Notes: generated by a model from the sequence alone, not told the origin. DNA of 62,806 nucleotides from UBA8752 sp965657965 (GCA_965657965.1 CBFHQM010000011.1:1-62806); one strand, 5' to 3'; counted from the first letter of the stretch, positions 36,282-45,692 are shown. Made by a program: numbers and translations.

Positions 36282-36363
36282 GCCTCAAGGTAAGTCCCGA
36301 CTCGTCGATGCCGCAGACGAGTTCCCTAAAACCACACCCTCTACAGCTGGCTCACGCCCAGGA

Positions 36364-37602
36364 TTAGTCTTTTACGCAGCGAATCGCACTGCCTACGCCC
36401 ATCTTCCACCATCCCCGAAACAGACACCCACTGTCGGCCGGCACCTGCCTTCGCCACAGACGAGTGGCATCGTAGGGCGTAGACGTCCAAAACTCTGAAT
36501 TCGTGTAAGCATTGCCGAAGCCTTCCCAAGTCAAAAAGTATCCGCTTGGCTTGACGGACAGTCCCCATAGATCCGTCCCTTGCTCACCGGGATACCAGCC
36601 ACTTTGGCTTTTCCACGCCCCCCCTATTTCCAAGTTGCATCCCCGGTCTCCAGCGGTACTTTCCCAATCCACCTCACTCAACCCTGTGGCCTCTTCCAAT
36701 TGAATGAAGTCGGTGTCGGATGGCACATGCCAACCGGTGGGACAAAGTCCGCGCGCATCCAAAACTGCGTAACCATTGTACATCCGGCCCCTTGCCTCAA
36801 GGAAAACCGAATCTTCCAAAAAGTAAGTCTGCGCTCCCTCGGTGGCCCAAAGCAGAGAGTCTTGGATGTCCGAAGGAATGGCGTCTCCATTGGCATAATG
36901 TGCACTCCGCAGGTTTTCGGCAAACCAGCATTGATCTCCTATCGAGACCAAGTCATAAGCATGGCCATCATAGAGGAGTGTGTTTTCGTCTGCACAAGGG
37001 TCCGCAAATGGCACAGGAGGACAAGTCCCATGCACGGACAGCAATCCAAGCAAATCATTGATCGTGACGCAGCCGTCGTGATCAATGTCGGCGGGAATGG
37101 CCACAATGCACTCCTCGTTGAAAGGGTCCCACACTGTGCCATCGCCACAAGCCACGGCTGGAGAAACCACGGTGCTGACACATTCGCATAACGAAGCGTC
37201 CCATTCGGTTCCCTGACCACAGTATTCTCCACCCTCAGGAAACACCGCAAAGAAACCATCACTCCAGTCGTTCCCCTCCAGTGGGCCCGCGTCATAGACT
37301 CGAACCTGGTAATCTCCGCCCGGCGGCAATGCCCCAGGCACCACCCATTGAATCAAAGTATCGGTATTGACGTCCCCCGCGATGTCCATGACTTTGACGC
37401 CATTTTTCCGCAAATCCACACCCGTATTCTCGAATCCCCCGGACCAGTTTACCAGAACCGTGTCTCCGGGTAAATACCCCTCCCCTCCATTGGGTGAAAA
37501 AACCGACACCCCCTCATTGGAACTGTCAACAACATGAGACTGCTGACCGCACGAAACAAGCGGGGTGGCAACACAAATTAACGTGAGAAGCAAACGGTAC
37601 AT
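36364..37602 (-). CDS. Fib_succ_major lipoprotein with dockerin-like module
   Basis: A 412-residue lipoprotein (lipobox cysteine C18 in TPLVSC); ATG 37602 is chosen to match. Residues about 30-125 resemble a Kre9/Knh1-like surface domain (VFSPNGGEGYLPGDTVLVNW). Next come two CGxGTxWD motifs (CGQGTEWD, CGDGTVWD) and an EF-hand/dockerin-like segment DIDHDGCVTINDLLGLLS (about 180-200). The C-terminal 200 residues are a Fib_succ_major (TIGR02145) domain: GDQCWFAENLRS, CPTGWHVPSDTDF, GCNLE, SEFWTSTPYD, SAIRCVKD. This domain occurs in many surface proteins of fibrobacters and Bacteroidota; its function is unknown. Probably exposed on the outer membrane. Confidence 0.85.
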   Translation of the reverse strand: MYRLLLTLICVATPLVSCGQQSHVVDSSNEGVSVFSPNGGEGYLPGDTVLVNWSGGFENTGVDLRKNGVKVMDIAGDVNTDTLIQWVVPGALPPGGDYQVRVYDAGPLEGNDWSDGFFAVFPEGGEYCGQGTEWDASLCECVSTVVSPAVACGDGTVWDPFNEECIVAIPADIDHDGCVTINDLLGLLSVHGTCPPVPFADPCADENTLLYDGHAYDLVSIGDQCWFAENLRSAHYANGDAIPSDIQDSLLWATEGAQTYFLEDSVFLEARGRMYNGYAVLDARGLCPTGWHVPSDTDFIQLEEATGLSEVDWESTAGDRGCNLEIGGAWKSQSGWYPGEQGTDLWGLSVKPSGYFLTWEGFGNAYTNSEFWTSTPYDATRLWRRQVPADSGCLFRGWWKMGVGSAIRCVKD

Positions 37603-37669
37603 GCCCGCAAGTTCGACCGCAATAAAGGTTGCCCCAAGCCGCACACGAAGTCCCGACGAAAACCCTGAA

Positions 37670-37798
37670 TCACTTCTTCTTGCGGCGGTTGTAAATCAAC
37701 AGAATGGGCAAGAGCAAGGCCATAACGGCGAAAATCATCATCGAGTTCATGTCCGCAATATCCCAAGACATCCAACGCACCACGTGCTGACTTCCCAT
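37670..37798 (-). CDS. Small single-helix membrane protein (possible)
   Basis: A 42-residue reading frame: a short amphipathic start (MGSQHVVRWMSWDIAD), then one hydrophobic helix (SMMIFAVMALLLPILLIY) and a basic NRRKKK tail. The stop-transfer pattern suggests a small inner-membrane protein. It lies between a reverse-strand lipoprotein gene (36364-37602) and a forward one (37963). No promoter box is exact (AGTCTTTG lies 11 bases before it). Confidence 0.45.
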   Translation of the reverse strand: MGSQHVVRWMSWDIADMNSMMIFAVMALLLPILLIYNRRKKK

Positions 37799-37962
37799 TG
37801 TTCTTCAGCCAAAGACTGGGGAAAATTCAAAGACGTCCCCTTGCTCGACATTCTGGACCCAAGGACGCTTGCTCCATCGGGCCAAGGACGATTTCAAACC
37901 AAGTGGGGACAACTCAGGACACCTTACCTTCTCTCACAATAGCCCCTCTATTCCTGCCGTCC

Positions 37963-38577
37963 ATGACCCCTTCGCGAATCCTGTTTCCCGCTTTGGCACT
38001 GCTTGTCTTGTGCAATGCGGGATGCACCGACGTCACGTTTGACGCGCCCATGCCACTGAACCACAGGAACCTCCACGCCTTTCCAAAATCCCTCCAAGGT
38101 TCTTGGATTTCCACGTCGGATGACGATGGAAAACTGCTCATCCTGCGGGACCATGTTTACCTTCAAGAGGACCCGTTGTTTTTGAGTGACAGCACGGTGC
38201 TCAGAAAATGGGACAAGGGCTATTGCCTGAGCATGAGCTCGGAGGAAAGTGGCGGCCGATGGGGCTTATTTCAAGCATCAATCAACGGAGACTCACTGAC
38301 CATCCTGCATGTGACCGCCGACAATGCAGAGGAAAGACAAAAGATCCAATCGATTTTGGGTGACCGCGTGACCTTCATCGCAGAAGAGAAGGATGACGAA
38401 AAGGACGACGCGAAGGATGACGAAAATGAAGAGGCATCCGGGCCTTCTTTTTTCCCAAACGACGACAGCATCGATGCGGCCCACCTCAGCCCGCGAAACA
38501 ACCGTCAATTCAAAGCTTTGATGGCGGAATGCACCGATACTCTGGGCAGCTATGTCCGCCTCAGATGGGCACCGTAA
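37963..38577 (+). CDS. Lipoprotein with a charged Asp/Glu/Lys-rich stretch
   Basis: A 204-residue protein with a lipoprotein signal (MTPSRILFPALALLVLC, cysteine C21 after CNAG). The mature part has an N-terminal beta-rich segment (SLQGSWISTSDDDGKLLILRD) that looks lipocalin-like. A low-complexity run of D, E and K (EKDDEKDDAKDDENEE) follows at about 145-160. ATG 37963 is chosen by the signal peptide. I recognise no family. It is 71 bases upstream of the glycoside hydrolase gene and may be co-transcribed with it. Confidence 0.7.
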   Translation: MTPSRILFPALALLVLCNAGCTDVTFDAPMPLNHRNLHAFPKSLQGSWISTSDDDGKLLILRDHVYLQEDPLFLSDSTVLRKWDKGYCLSMSSEESGGRWGLFQASINGDSLTILHVTADNAEERQKIQSILGDRVTFIAEEKDDEKDDAKDDENEEASGPSFFPNDDSIDAAHLSPRNNRQFKALMAECTDTLGSYVRLRWAP

Positions 38578-38648
38578 CACTCCGCCCGCAAGCCCTACCT
38601 TGGATTGTCTGGTTGGACGCCCGCTCACTCCATTAGACACTGAAGCCC

Positions 38649-40166
38649 ATGAACAGAAGCGCAACATCGAGACTGACCGGGCTGCTCGCGCTTCTTTTGG
38701 TGTTGAGCTCAGGGACGATTTCCGCTCAGCTCACAGAGGGTCAATTGATCGACAGCGTTCAAGTGGACGCCCTGAAATACTTCTGGGACAACGCGCACCC
38801 CATCTCCAAGCTGTCCAAGGAGCGGATCCACGTCAACGACATGGCTTTCGACCAAAACACCATTGCCATTGGCGGTTCAGGCTTTGGCTTCATGAATGTG
38901 ATCCTGGGCATCGAGAATGGGCACATCCCGGCATCAGAAGGTGCTGCCCACCTGAACACCGCCTTGGATTTCCTCTGGGACGCGAATCGATTTCATGGCG
39001 CTTGGCCACATTGGATCGATGGGAATACAGGGGCTGTCCTTCCATTTAGCCCCATTGACGATGGCGGGGACCTCGTCGAAACCGCCCTGATGTGTCAAGC
39101 CCTCATTTGCATCAGAGAGTATTTCAAGGACGGAAATGCCCAGGAGCAAATCGTGGCGCAAAAGGCAGATGTACTGTGGAAAGGTGTGGAATGGGACTGG
39201 TACACCCAAGGTGAGAACGTGTTGTATTGGCACTGGTCACCCAATCACGATTGGCAAATGAACTTCCAAATCAGGGGTTACAACGAGGCCCTGATCACCT
39301 ACTTGCTCGCTGCCGCGTCGCCCACCTACCCCATCGCCAATGCCGCATACCACGAAGGCTGGGCAAGAGATGGAGACATCGTTTCCTCTTCCAGCCAGTA
39401 CGGCCTCCCTGTGATCTTGAGTCACAATGGCGCCCAAGGAACAGTGGGACCCTTGTTTTGGGCGCACTACTCGTACTTGGGCCTCGACCCGCATGGCCTA
39501 TCCGACGCCTACGCCAACTACTGGGATGTGGTCACCAACCACACGGACATTGTCTTTGAGCATTGTGTCGAAAACCCCAACGGGTTCGCTGGATACGGCG
39601 ACGACTGCTGGGGATTGACGGCGAGTTACACCCGGAACCCCAATGGTACCACCGGATACGCCGCCCATCAACCGAACAACGACAACGGCGTCATCACGCC
39701 CACTGCCGCGCTGTCGTCCATGGCGTATGCCCCGGCCAAAGCGCTGGACTTCTTGCGCTACCTCTACGAAGACACTGAGGGCGAATACGTGGGCGACCTC
39801 GGCCCTTTTGATGCCTTCTCTCCGCATTACGAATGGAAAACAGAGCGCTACCTCGCCATTGACCAAGGCACCATTGGGCCCATGCTCGAAAACCACAAGA
39901 CCCAATTGTTCTGGAACCTGTTCATGGGCGCTAACGAGATCAAGCAAGCGCTTCAGAATTTGGGTTTTACCTCTACAGCACATGACTTGGAGAGCAGCTG
40001 CGACGCAGCTTGCCCGGGCCCTAGCTATTGCGGACCCGGCACACATTGGGACCCAAGCACTTCGGTCTGCGTGGTGAGCCATCCTGCGGATGTCAACTTC
40101 GATTCTTGTGTAGCCGTGGGTGACGTGCTCCTCGTGCTGTCCACGTTCGGGCAGTGCTTCGAGTGA
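38649..40166 (+). CDS. Glucoamylase-like/GH144-type glycoside hydrolase with dockerin-like C-terminus
   Basis: A 505-residue secreted protein (signal peptide ends GTISAQ). The main body matches the putative glucoamylase domain (PF10091), which includes GH144 endo-beta-1,2-glucanases: KYFWDNAHP, IAIGGSGFGFM, WSPNHDWQMNFQI, CWGLTASYTRNPNGTTG, ITPTAALSSMAYAP, DAFSPHYEW, YLAIDQGTIGPMLENHKT. The C-terminal 50 residues carry CGPGTHWD and a dockerin-like segment (PADVNFDSCVAVGDVLLVLSTFG), the same module as in two other proteins here. No T9SS sorting domain is seen. It probably acts on a marine beta-glucan or similar oligosaccharide. Substrate is not proven. Confidence 0.85.
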   Translation: MNRSATSRLTGLLALLLVLSSGTISAQLTEGQLIDSVQVDALKYFWDNAHPISKLSKERIHVNDMAFDQNTIAIGGSGFGFMNVILGIENGHIPASEGAAHLNTALDFLWDANRFHGAWPHWIDGNTGAVLPFSPIDDGGDLVETALMCQALICIREYFKDGNAQEQIVAQKADVLWKGVEWDWYTQGENVLYWHWSPNHDWQMNFQIRGYNEALITYLLAAASPTYPIANAAYHEGWARDGDIVSSSSQYGLPVILSHNGAQGTVGPLFWAHYSYLGLDPHGLSDAYANYWDVVTNHTDIVFEHCVENPNGFAGYGDDCWGLTASYTRNPNGTTGYAAHQPNNDNGVITPTAALSSMAYAPAKALDFLRYLYEDTEGEYVGDLGPFDAFSPHYEWKTERYLAIDQGTIGPMLENHKTQLFWNLFMGANEIKQALQNLGFTSTAHDLESSCDAACPGPSYCGPGTHWDPSTSVCVVSHPADVNFDSCVAVGDVLLVLSTFGQCFE

Positions 40167-40192
40167 CCGCTGTAAATCGATGAAAAGCAAAC

Positions 40193-40214
40193 GACCTCCC
40201 GAAGGAGGTCTTTT
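40193..40214 (+). terminator. Terminator after the glycoside hydrolase gene
   Basis: GACCTCC (40193-40199), loop CGAA, GGAGGTC (40204-40210), then TTTT. It also lies just beyond the end of the opposite-strand tRNA-Pro. Confidence 0.85.
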
Positions 40215-40217
40215 GTG

Positions 40218-40290
40218 TCGGGATAGCAGGACTCGAACCTGCGGTCTCCTGCTCCCAAAGCAGGCGCCTTACCAACTGGGCCATATCCCG
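40218..40290 (-). tRNA. tRNA-Pro (UGG)
   Basis: A full cloverleaf on the reverse strand: acceptor CGGGATA with TATCCCG, discriminator A. The anticodon arm CCTGC-TTTGGGA-GCAGG gives anticodon UGG, and the T arm contains GGTTCGAGTCC. CCA is not encoded. The predicted length is 73 bases. Confidence 0.95.
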
Positions 40291-40330
40291 AGCGGGCGGC
40301 GAAGATACGGCAAGGATGGGTAACTGCCTA

Positions 40331-41902
40331 TCAGGAAGCCTGCTTATTGAAATCAGAAAGCACCCAAGCCACTTTCGCGTCTTCTGGAGATTTGAGGTCC
40401 AATGAGATGTCGTCTTCTGTGGCGCGGGATCGGAAGTCTTCGATCACGTCGCGCACGTCCACGTCCATGCGCAAGGTTCGTGAGGCATCGAGGATGACAT
40501 GCCCGCCTGGCTTAACCCGGCTGAGCGCCTGGCGCAATCCGGCCTTGTGCAAGAACGTGACATCCTCGCTGAGCTCCAAGTGCCAGGTTCCGGGCTTGTC
40601 GCCCTCCCCTTTCTCGTAGCGGAACCCCACAAATGGCCGCTGATAGTGGTCGAGCAAAATGCTCACCACACTCACCGCAAGGCCAATGCCAATGCCCGTG
40701 AGCAAATCGGTAAAGACGATGCCCAGTACCGTGACCACAAAGGGCACGAACTGACGTCCGCCGCGCTTGTAGATCTGGACGAACGTGGCCGGCTTGGCGA
40801 GCTTATAGCCCACCACGAGCAGCACTGCCGCCAAACTGGAGAGCGGCACCAGGTTGAGCACCTGCGGGACCAAGAGAAACAATACCGCGAGCCAAAGGCC
40901 GTGGAGGATGGCGCTCATCTTGGTCTCGTTGCCTGTTTGAATGTTGGCCGAAGAGCGCACGATCACCTGCGTGATGGGCAAGCCTCCAATGAGGCCGCTC
41001 AAGGTGTTGCCCACGCCCTGTGCGATGAGCTCCCGGTTGGTGGGGGTCACGCGCTTGTGTGGGTCGAGCTTGTCGGTGGCTTCCACACAGAGCAACGTCT
41101 CTAGACTGGCCACAATGGCAATGGTGATGCCGAGGGTCCACACCGCGCTGCTTCCAATGGCACTGAAGTCAGGGAAACGGAAAATGCTGCCCAACGTGGG
41201 GTAATCTCCCTCACCAATCACAGGCAATTGCACCAACTGATCCAACGTGAGGCCACTGCCCTGGGTCGCCAAGTGAATCCCGACACCGATGAGTACCGCC
41301 ATCAAGGATCCGGGCAAAATTGTGGTCAGCGACAACTTCTTCATGAAGGGACGCTCCCATAAAATGAGGGCCGCCAGGCCCAAGGCGGAGATGAGGAGTG
41401 CCGTTGGCGTGATGTTGTCGAGCATCATCGCCAGCTCACTAAAGGTGTTTTGTCCGTCGGCTTGCTGGAACGACATGTCGCCTTCGGTGTCGGCGTCGTA
41501 CCCCAAGGCATGCGGAATCTGCTTGAGAAAGATGATGATGCCAATGCCAGACAACATGCCTTGGATTACACTGGACGGAAAGTAGAGGCCGATGATGCCG
41601 GCTTTGAGCGCACCCAAAACCAACTGAACGAGTCCACCGATGACCACAGCGAGCAAGAAGACTTCGTAGCTGGGCAAGGTGTTGATGCCATTGAGGACAA
41701 TGACGGCGAGGCCGGCCGCTGGGCCAGAGACGCCAACCGCGCTGCCAGAAATGGGGGCGACGACGAGGCCACCAAGGATACCGGCAATGAGGCCAGCAAG
41801 GGGGGGGGCGCCGGAGGCCAAGGCAATGCCGAGGCACAATGGGAGGGCGACGAGAAAAACAACGATGGACGCAGGAAGGTCCTTCTTGAAATGCTTAAAC
41901 AT
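40331..41902 (-). CDS. SulP-family anion transporter with STAS domain
   Basis: A 523-residue inner-membrane carrier for sulfate, bicarbonate or a similar anion. The N-terminal two thirds form 10-12 helices of the SulP/SLC26 fold, with LVALPLCLGIALASGAPP and GSAVGVSGPAAGLAVIVL (the anion-binding region) near the start, and GLIGGLPITQVIVRSSANI in the middle. The C-terminal STAS domain ends in LSDFNKQAS. ATG 41902 is chosen; an in-frame TTG at 41923 is less likely. In marine Bacteroidota such genes often neighbour a carbonic anhydrase; none is present here, so sulfate versus bicarbonate is open. The gene is downstream of a small lipoprotein on the same strand. Confidence 0.9.
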   Translation of the reverse strand: MFKHFKKDLPASIVVFLVALPLCLGIALASGAPPLAGLIAGILGGLVVAPISGSAVGVSGPAAGLAVIVLNGINTLPSYEVFLLAVVIGGLVQLVLGALKAGIIGLYFPSSVIQGMLSGIGIIIFLKQIPHALGYDADTEGDMSFQQADGQNTFSELAMMLDNITPTALLISALGLAALILWERPFMKKLSLTTILPGSLMAVLIGVGIHLATQGSGLTLDQLVQLPVIGEGDYPTLGSIFRFPDFSAIGSSAVWTLGITIAIVASLETLLCVEATDKLDPHKRVTPTNRELIAQGVGNTLSGLIGGLPITQVIVRSSANIQTGNETKMSAILHGLWLAVLFLLVPQVLNLVPLSSLAAVLLVVGYKLAKPATFVQIYKRGGRQFVPFVVTVLGIVFTDLLTGIGIGLAVSVVSILLDHYQRPFVGFRYEKGEGDKPGTWHLELSEDVTFLHKAGLRQALSRVKPGGHVILDASRTLRMDVDVRDVIEDFRSRATEDDISLDLKSPEDAKVAWVLSDFNKQAS

Positions 41903-41975
41903 GGAAATGGAGATTGGAAACAAAGGGGCACCGAGACCATCGCGGCGCGGGACTGCGCGGACAATGCCGCAGGAG

Positions 41976-42305
41976 TCAGCCCTGTTCCGGAGGTTCCCAA
42001 ATCCTCCCAGTCACCAGCGCCTTCCAAGTGGCGGACAACAAAGGATTGTGACGGCGTTGAGCTTCCGCTGCGGCACTTTGACGCTGTGCCTCTAGTAAAG
42101 CTTCAAACTTGCCTTTTCCTTCTTTTTCCTCGGGCCCTTCTCTCTCCTCCTCCGAATTCTCTTCGGACTCTTCGGCCTCCGCGTCGAGCACCAAAGCCAC
42201 CTCTTCTCCATGTAGGGTCAGACAGGCCTCCAACACCTCCAACAAGAGACATCCGGAGAGCATCAAACCAAAGAGAATTATGCCGGGAAGGCGCAGGCCG
42301 TTCAT
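41976..42305 (-). CDS. Small acidic lipoprotein
   Basis: A 109-residue protein with a lipoprotein signal (MNGLRLPGIILFGLMLSGC, C19). From about 42 to 66 is a very acidic run (EAEESEENSEEEREGPEEKE), followed by a charged helix. ATG 42305 is preferred over a GTG one codon upstream; TTTCTTTG (42311-42318, reverse strand) is five bases before it. The gene lies 73 bases upstream of sulP on the same strand and may be co-transcribed with it. No family is recognised. Confidence 0.65.
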   Translation of the reverse strand: MNGLRLPGIILFGLMLSGCLLLEVLEACLTLHGEEVALVLDAEAEESEENSEEEREGPEEKEGKGKFEALLEAQRQSAAAEAQRRHNPLLSATWKALVTGRIWEPPEQG

Positions 42306-42404
42306 CACCTCAAAGAAACTTCTTTTCTTGAAAATTGTTCATGTCCGAGTGCAAGCTTTTACCTGAATTTGCATTTCGGTTTTCAACGATAAACGTCGCT
42401 TCAA

Positions 42405-43268
42405 ATGTCCTCCCCTTCCCTCTTGCGCCTGGCTCCTGCCCATGATGAACCTGTTGGTGGACTGCTGACCCAGCGGGCCTTCCCCACCGAAGCCCTGACC
42501 AACCTGAATCCTTTTCTGTTTTTGAACCACCATGGACCCCAAACCTATCCGCCAGGAAATACGGGTTTGCCCTTTGGTCCTCACCCCCACAAGGGATTTG
42601 AGACGTTGACTTTTATCGAAGAAGGCCCCCTCGCCCACCGCGACTCCACAGGTGGATCACACGTGTCCGGTCCCGGCGGCGTGCAGTGGATGACAGCAGG
42701 CAGCGGCATCGTTCACGCCGAAGTGTCCCCACCAGCATTCCTTCGCGATGGTGGCCCAACCCACATGTTGCAGCTGTGGATGAACCTGCCCGCGTCCCTC
42801 AAAGGCGCTGCCCCTTCCTATCAATCTCTTGCGCCCGAAGAACTCACCACCTTGAGCGGCGAAGGTTGGGACTGGCAGATCATCAGTGGCGAAATGGAGC
42901 ACGATGGCAGGAAAGCAACCGGCCCCGCTCGCTCCTTGACCGGGCTGTTTACGTCGCGTTTGCACTTGCACGCCGGCGCAAATTTCACGCTCCTGGCCCC
43001 CCCGGGCCGAACCCTCTTGCTTTATGTGGCCAAAGGAAAAGTGACCTGCGGCGAGGCAGTCCTTCAACCTTTCGTTACTCCGGTATTTGACCACACAGGC
43101 GGCACGCTCATCCTCGAAGGCGCAGAAGACGCCACACTGCTGATTTGCCATGGAGAACCCATCGACGAACCCGTGGTCTCCTACGGTCCTTTTGTGATGA
43201 ACACCGAGGAAGAAATTCGCACAGCTTTCCACGAATTTCGATCTGGGAAATATGGACACGTCGAATGA
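42405..43268 (+). CDS. Pirin-family cupin protein
   Basis: A 287-residue bicupin of the pirin family. The metal-binding set HPHKGFET (H60, H62) with H104 and E106 (GIVHAE) is complete, so it should bind iron or a similar metal. Bacterial relatives include quercetin dioxygenase YhhW, but the cellular role is often unknown. TGAATTTG (42364-42371) lies about 33 bases before ATG 42405. It is divergent from the acidic lipoprotein and followed by a terminator shared with katG. Confidence 0.9.
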   Translation: MSSPSLLRLAPAHDEPVGGLLTQRAFPTEALTNLNPFLFLNHHGPQTYPPGNTGLPFGPHPHKGFETLTFIEEGPLAHRDSTGGSHVSGPGGVQWMTAGSGIVHAEVSPPAFLRDGGPTHMLQLWMNLPASLKGAAPSYQSLAPEELTTLSGEGWDWQIISGEMEHDGRKATGPARSLTGLFTSRLHLHAGANFTLLAPPGRTLLLYVAKGKVTCGEAVLQPFVTPVFDHTGGTLILEGAEDATLLICHGEPIDEPVVSYGPFVMNTEEEIRTAFHEFRSGKYGHVE

Positions 43269-43294
43269 AAAAGGCCCGCAATTGCGGGCCTTTT
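43269..43294 (+). terminator. Bidirectional terminator between pirin and katG
   Basis: A near-perfect palindrome: AAAAGGCCCGC (43269-43279), loop AATT, GCGGGCCTTTT (43284-43294). A runs on one side and T runs on the other serve both convergent genes. Confidence 0.9.
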
Positions 43295-43319
43295 CATTGT
43301 GTAAGTGAAGGACACTCAA

Positions 43320-45524
43320 TTAGAGCTCGAAACGGTCGAGGTTCATGATTTTGTCCCAAGCGGCCACAAAGTCAGCCACCAGACGCGTCTCTCCATCGCC
43401 CGATCCGTAGACCTCCGCCAACGCACGCAATTCAGTGTTGGATCCAAAGATCAAGTCCACCCGCGTTCCTGTCCACTTGGGGGCACCCGTGCTGCGGTCC
43501 TTGCCCACAAAGGTTTGGTCGGCACTGTCCGCCGAGGTCCACTCTGTCTCGAGGTCAAGCAGGTTCACGAAGTAATCGTTGGTGAGCACACCCGGGCGGT
43601 TGGTAAACACCCCATGGCTCGAACCATCGTAGTTGGCACCCAAAGCACGCAACCCGCCGAATACAGCCGTCATCTCCGGTGCATTCAACGACATCAATTG
43701 CGCCTTGTCGACCAGCATTTCTTCGGGTGTCACACCGGCCTTCTTGCCATTGAAGTAGTTGCGGAAACCATCGGCTTGAGGCTCGAGTACGCTAAAGCTT
43801 TCTACATCCGTCATGGCGTCGGTGGCATCGGTGCGGCCCGGTGTAAACGGAACCGTGACATCGTGGCCAGCGTCTTTGGCTGCCTTTTCTACGGCAGCGC
43901 ATCCACCGAGGACAATCAAGTCCGCCATGGAGATCTGCTTTCCTCCGCTGTTGAATGCGGTTTGAACACCGGTAAGGGCATCCAACACCTTGCCCAGCTG
44001 GGTGGGATTGTTGGCTTCCCAGTTCACTTGAGGGGCCAAACGAACACGTCCGCCGTTGGCACCTCCCCGCTTGTCGCTGTTGCGGAATGTGGAGGCCGAG
44101 GCCCAAGCCGCAGAGACCAATTCAGCAACCGTACAACCGGTGGCAAGAATGCTGGCCTTGAGGCTGGTCACGTCGGCATCTCCAACCAAGGCGTGGTCGA
44201 CGGCGGGCAATGGATCCTGCCACAGAAGTACCTCTTGCGGCACTTCTGGACCGAGATACCGTGCCACGGGTCCCATGTCGCGGTGGGTCAACTTGTACCA
44301 GGCCCTTGCAAAGGCATCGGCGAACTGATCGGGATTTTCCAAAAAGCGCTTGGAGATCTCGCCATAGGCCGGGTCGAAGCGCATGCTCAAATCCGTGGTG
44401 AGCATGGTGGGCTGGTGACGCTTTTCGCTGTCGTGCGCATCCGGCACCAAGTCAGCCGCTTGGCCATTCACGGGCACCCATTGTTGGGCTCCTGCTGGGC
44501 TCTTGCTCAACTCCCACTCGAACTCAAAGAGGTTCTCAAAGTAGTTGTGGGTCCACTCGGTTGGAGAGTGCGTCCAAATGCCCTCCAGTCCACTGGTAAT
44601 GGTGTCGGGACCAGCGCCAGTTCCGAAGCTGTTTTTCCAGCCTGTACCCTGCTCTGCAATGGTCGCGGCCGCTGGCTCGGAGCCAACGTGCTCGCCTGGA
44701 TCAGCCGCACCGTGCGTCTTTCCAAACGTGTGTCCGCCTGCAATCAACGCCACAGTCTCCTCGTCGTTCATGGCCATGCGCCCGAACGTCTCGCGGATAT
44801 CGTGGGCCGCAGCGAGTGGGTCGGCATTGCCATTGGGGCCTTCTGGGTTCACATAAATCAATCCCATTTGGACAGCACCCAACGGATTCTCCAATTCGCG
44901 TTCTCCCTTGTAACGCTTGTCGTCCAGCCATTCTGCCTCTGAGCCCCAGTAGACGTCCTCTTCTGGTTCCCACACATCGGCGCGGCCACCGGCAAAGCCA
45001 AACGTCTCGAAACCCATGCTTTCGAGGGCCACATTGCCAGTCAAAATCATCAGGTCGGCCCAAGAAATCTTGCGGCCATACTTCTGTTTGATGGGCCACA
45101 ACAAGCGACGTGCCTTGTCCAAGTTGGTGTTGTCTGGCCAGCTGTTAAGCGGAGCAAAGCGAAGCATTCCCGCACCTGCACCACCGCGACCGTCACTGAT
45201 CCGGTAGGTGCCCGCACTGTGCCATGCCATGCGAATAAAGAAAGGGCCATAGTGTCCCCAGTCTGCGGGCCACCACTCCTTGGAGTCGGTCATCAACTCC
45301 GTCAGGTCTTGGCGAACAGCGGCCAAGTCGAGTGACTTGAATTCTGCAGCGTAATCGAAATCCTCTCCCATGGGATCGGACAAGCTGGAGTGCATGCGAA
45401 GAATGCCGAGGTTGAGCTGATTGGGCCACCAATCGGTGTTCCGTGTGCCGCCACCGGCACCGTGATTGAGCTCCCCGTTCAAAAAAGGACACTTTGCGGT
45501 GTCTCCGTTTGGATCAAAGTTCAT
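43320..45524 (-). CDS. katG: Catalase-peroxidase KatG
   Basis: A 734-residue heme enzyme that destroys hydrogen peroxide. The distal site is R98, W101 and H102 (RMAWHSAGTYR). The covalent triad typical of KatG is W101, Y224 (GLIYVNPEGP) and M250. The proximal heme ligand is H265 (AGGHTFGKTHGA). Both the active N-terminal and degenerate C-terminal heme-peroxidase domains are present, and the ending is normal. ATG 45524 is chosen since the longer open frame lacks homology-like sequence; the protein then starts MNFDPNGDTAKCPF, typical of the family. It fits life under sunlight and seawater peroxide. Confidence 0.96.
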   Translation of the reverse strand: MNFDPNGDTAKCPFLNGELNHGAGGGTRNTDWWPNQLNLGILRMHSSLSDPMGEDFDYAAEFKSLDLAAVRQDLTELMTDSKEWWPADWGHYGPFFIRMAWHSAGTYRISDGRGGAGAGMLRFAPLNSWPDNTNLDKARRLLWPIKQKYGRKISWADLMILTGNVALESMGFETFGFAGGRADVWEPEEDVYWGSEAEWLDDKRYKGERELENPLGAVQMGLIYVNPEGPNGNADPLAAAHDIRETFGRMAMNDEETVALIAGGHTFGKTHGAADPGEHVGSEPAAATIAEQGTGWKNSFGTGAGPDTITSGLEGIWTHSPTEWTHNYFENLFEFEWELSKSPAGAQQWVPVNGQAADLVPDAHDSEKRHQPTMLTTDLSMRFDPAYGEISKRFLENPDQFADAFARAWYKLTHRDMGPVARYLGPEVPQEVLLWQDPLPAVDHALVGDADVTSLKASILATGCTVAELVSAAWASASTFRNSDKRGGANGGRVRLAPQVNWEANNPTQLGKVLDALTGVQTAFNSGGKQISMADLIVLGGCAAVEKAAKDAGHDVTVPFTPGRTDATDAMTDVESFSVLEPQADGFRNYFNGKKAGVTPEEMLVDKAQLMSLNAPEMTAVFGGLRALGANYDGSSHGVFTNRPGVLTNDYFVNLLDLETEWTSADSADQTFVGKDRSTGAPKWTGTRVDLIFGSNTELRALAEVYGSGDGETRLVADFVAAWDKIMNLDRFEL

Positions 45525-45662
45525 GTGGGTCGAATGAGTTGTAGAATCTGCCCTTGCCTTGTGGGCAAGGAGCAAGCAAATCTAATGCGCCTCAGCCCTT
45601 TGTCATTGTCAAATTGGCGTCAGTCATGCACCGGATTTGCACGTCTCATTCCCGGACAAAAA

Positions 45663-45688
45663 AAAGCCCGACCTGATGGCCGGGCTTT
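45663..45688 (-). terminator. Terminator after tRNA-Ser
   Basis: On the reverse strand AAAGCCCG and CGGGCTTT pair around a 10-base loop and are followed by a T-run (the A tract just left of the stem, 45658-45665). It follows the tRNA-Ser 3' end by about five bases. Confidence 0.85.
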
Positions 45689-45692
45689 GATG

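Noticed and set aside
40025..40284. Reverse-strand frames over tRNA-Pro and the glycoside hydrolase end
   Set aside because: Their products are translations of the tRNA sequence, a known kind of false gene.
43305..44942. A 545-codon forward frame opposite katG
   Set aside because: KatG has all heme and catalytic residues on the reverse strand; the forward frame has no family pattern.
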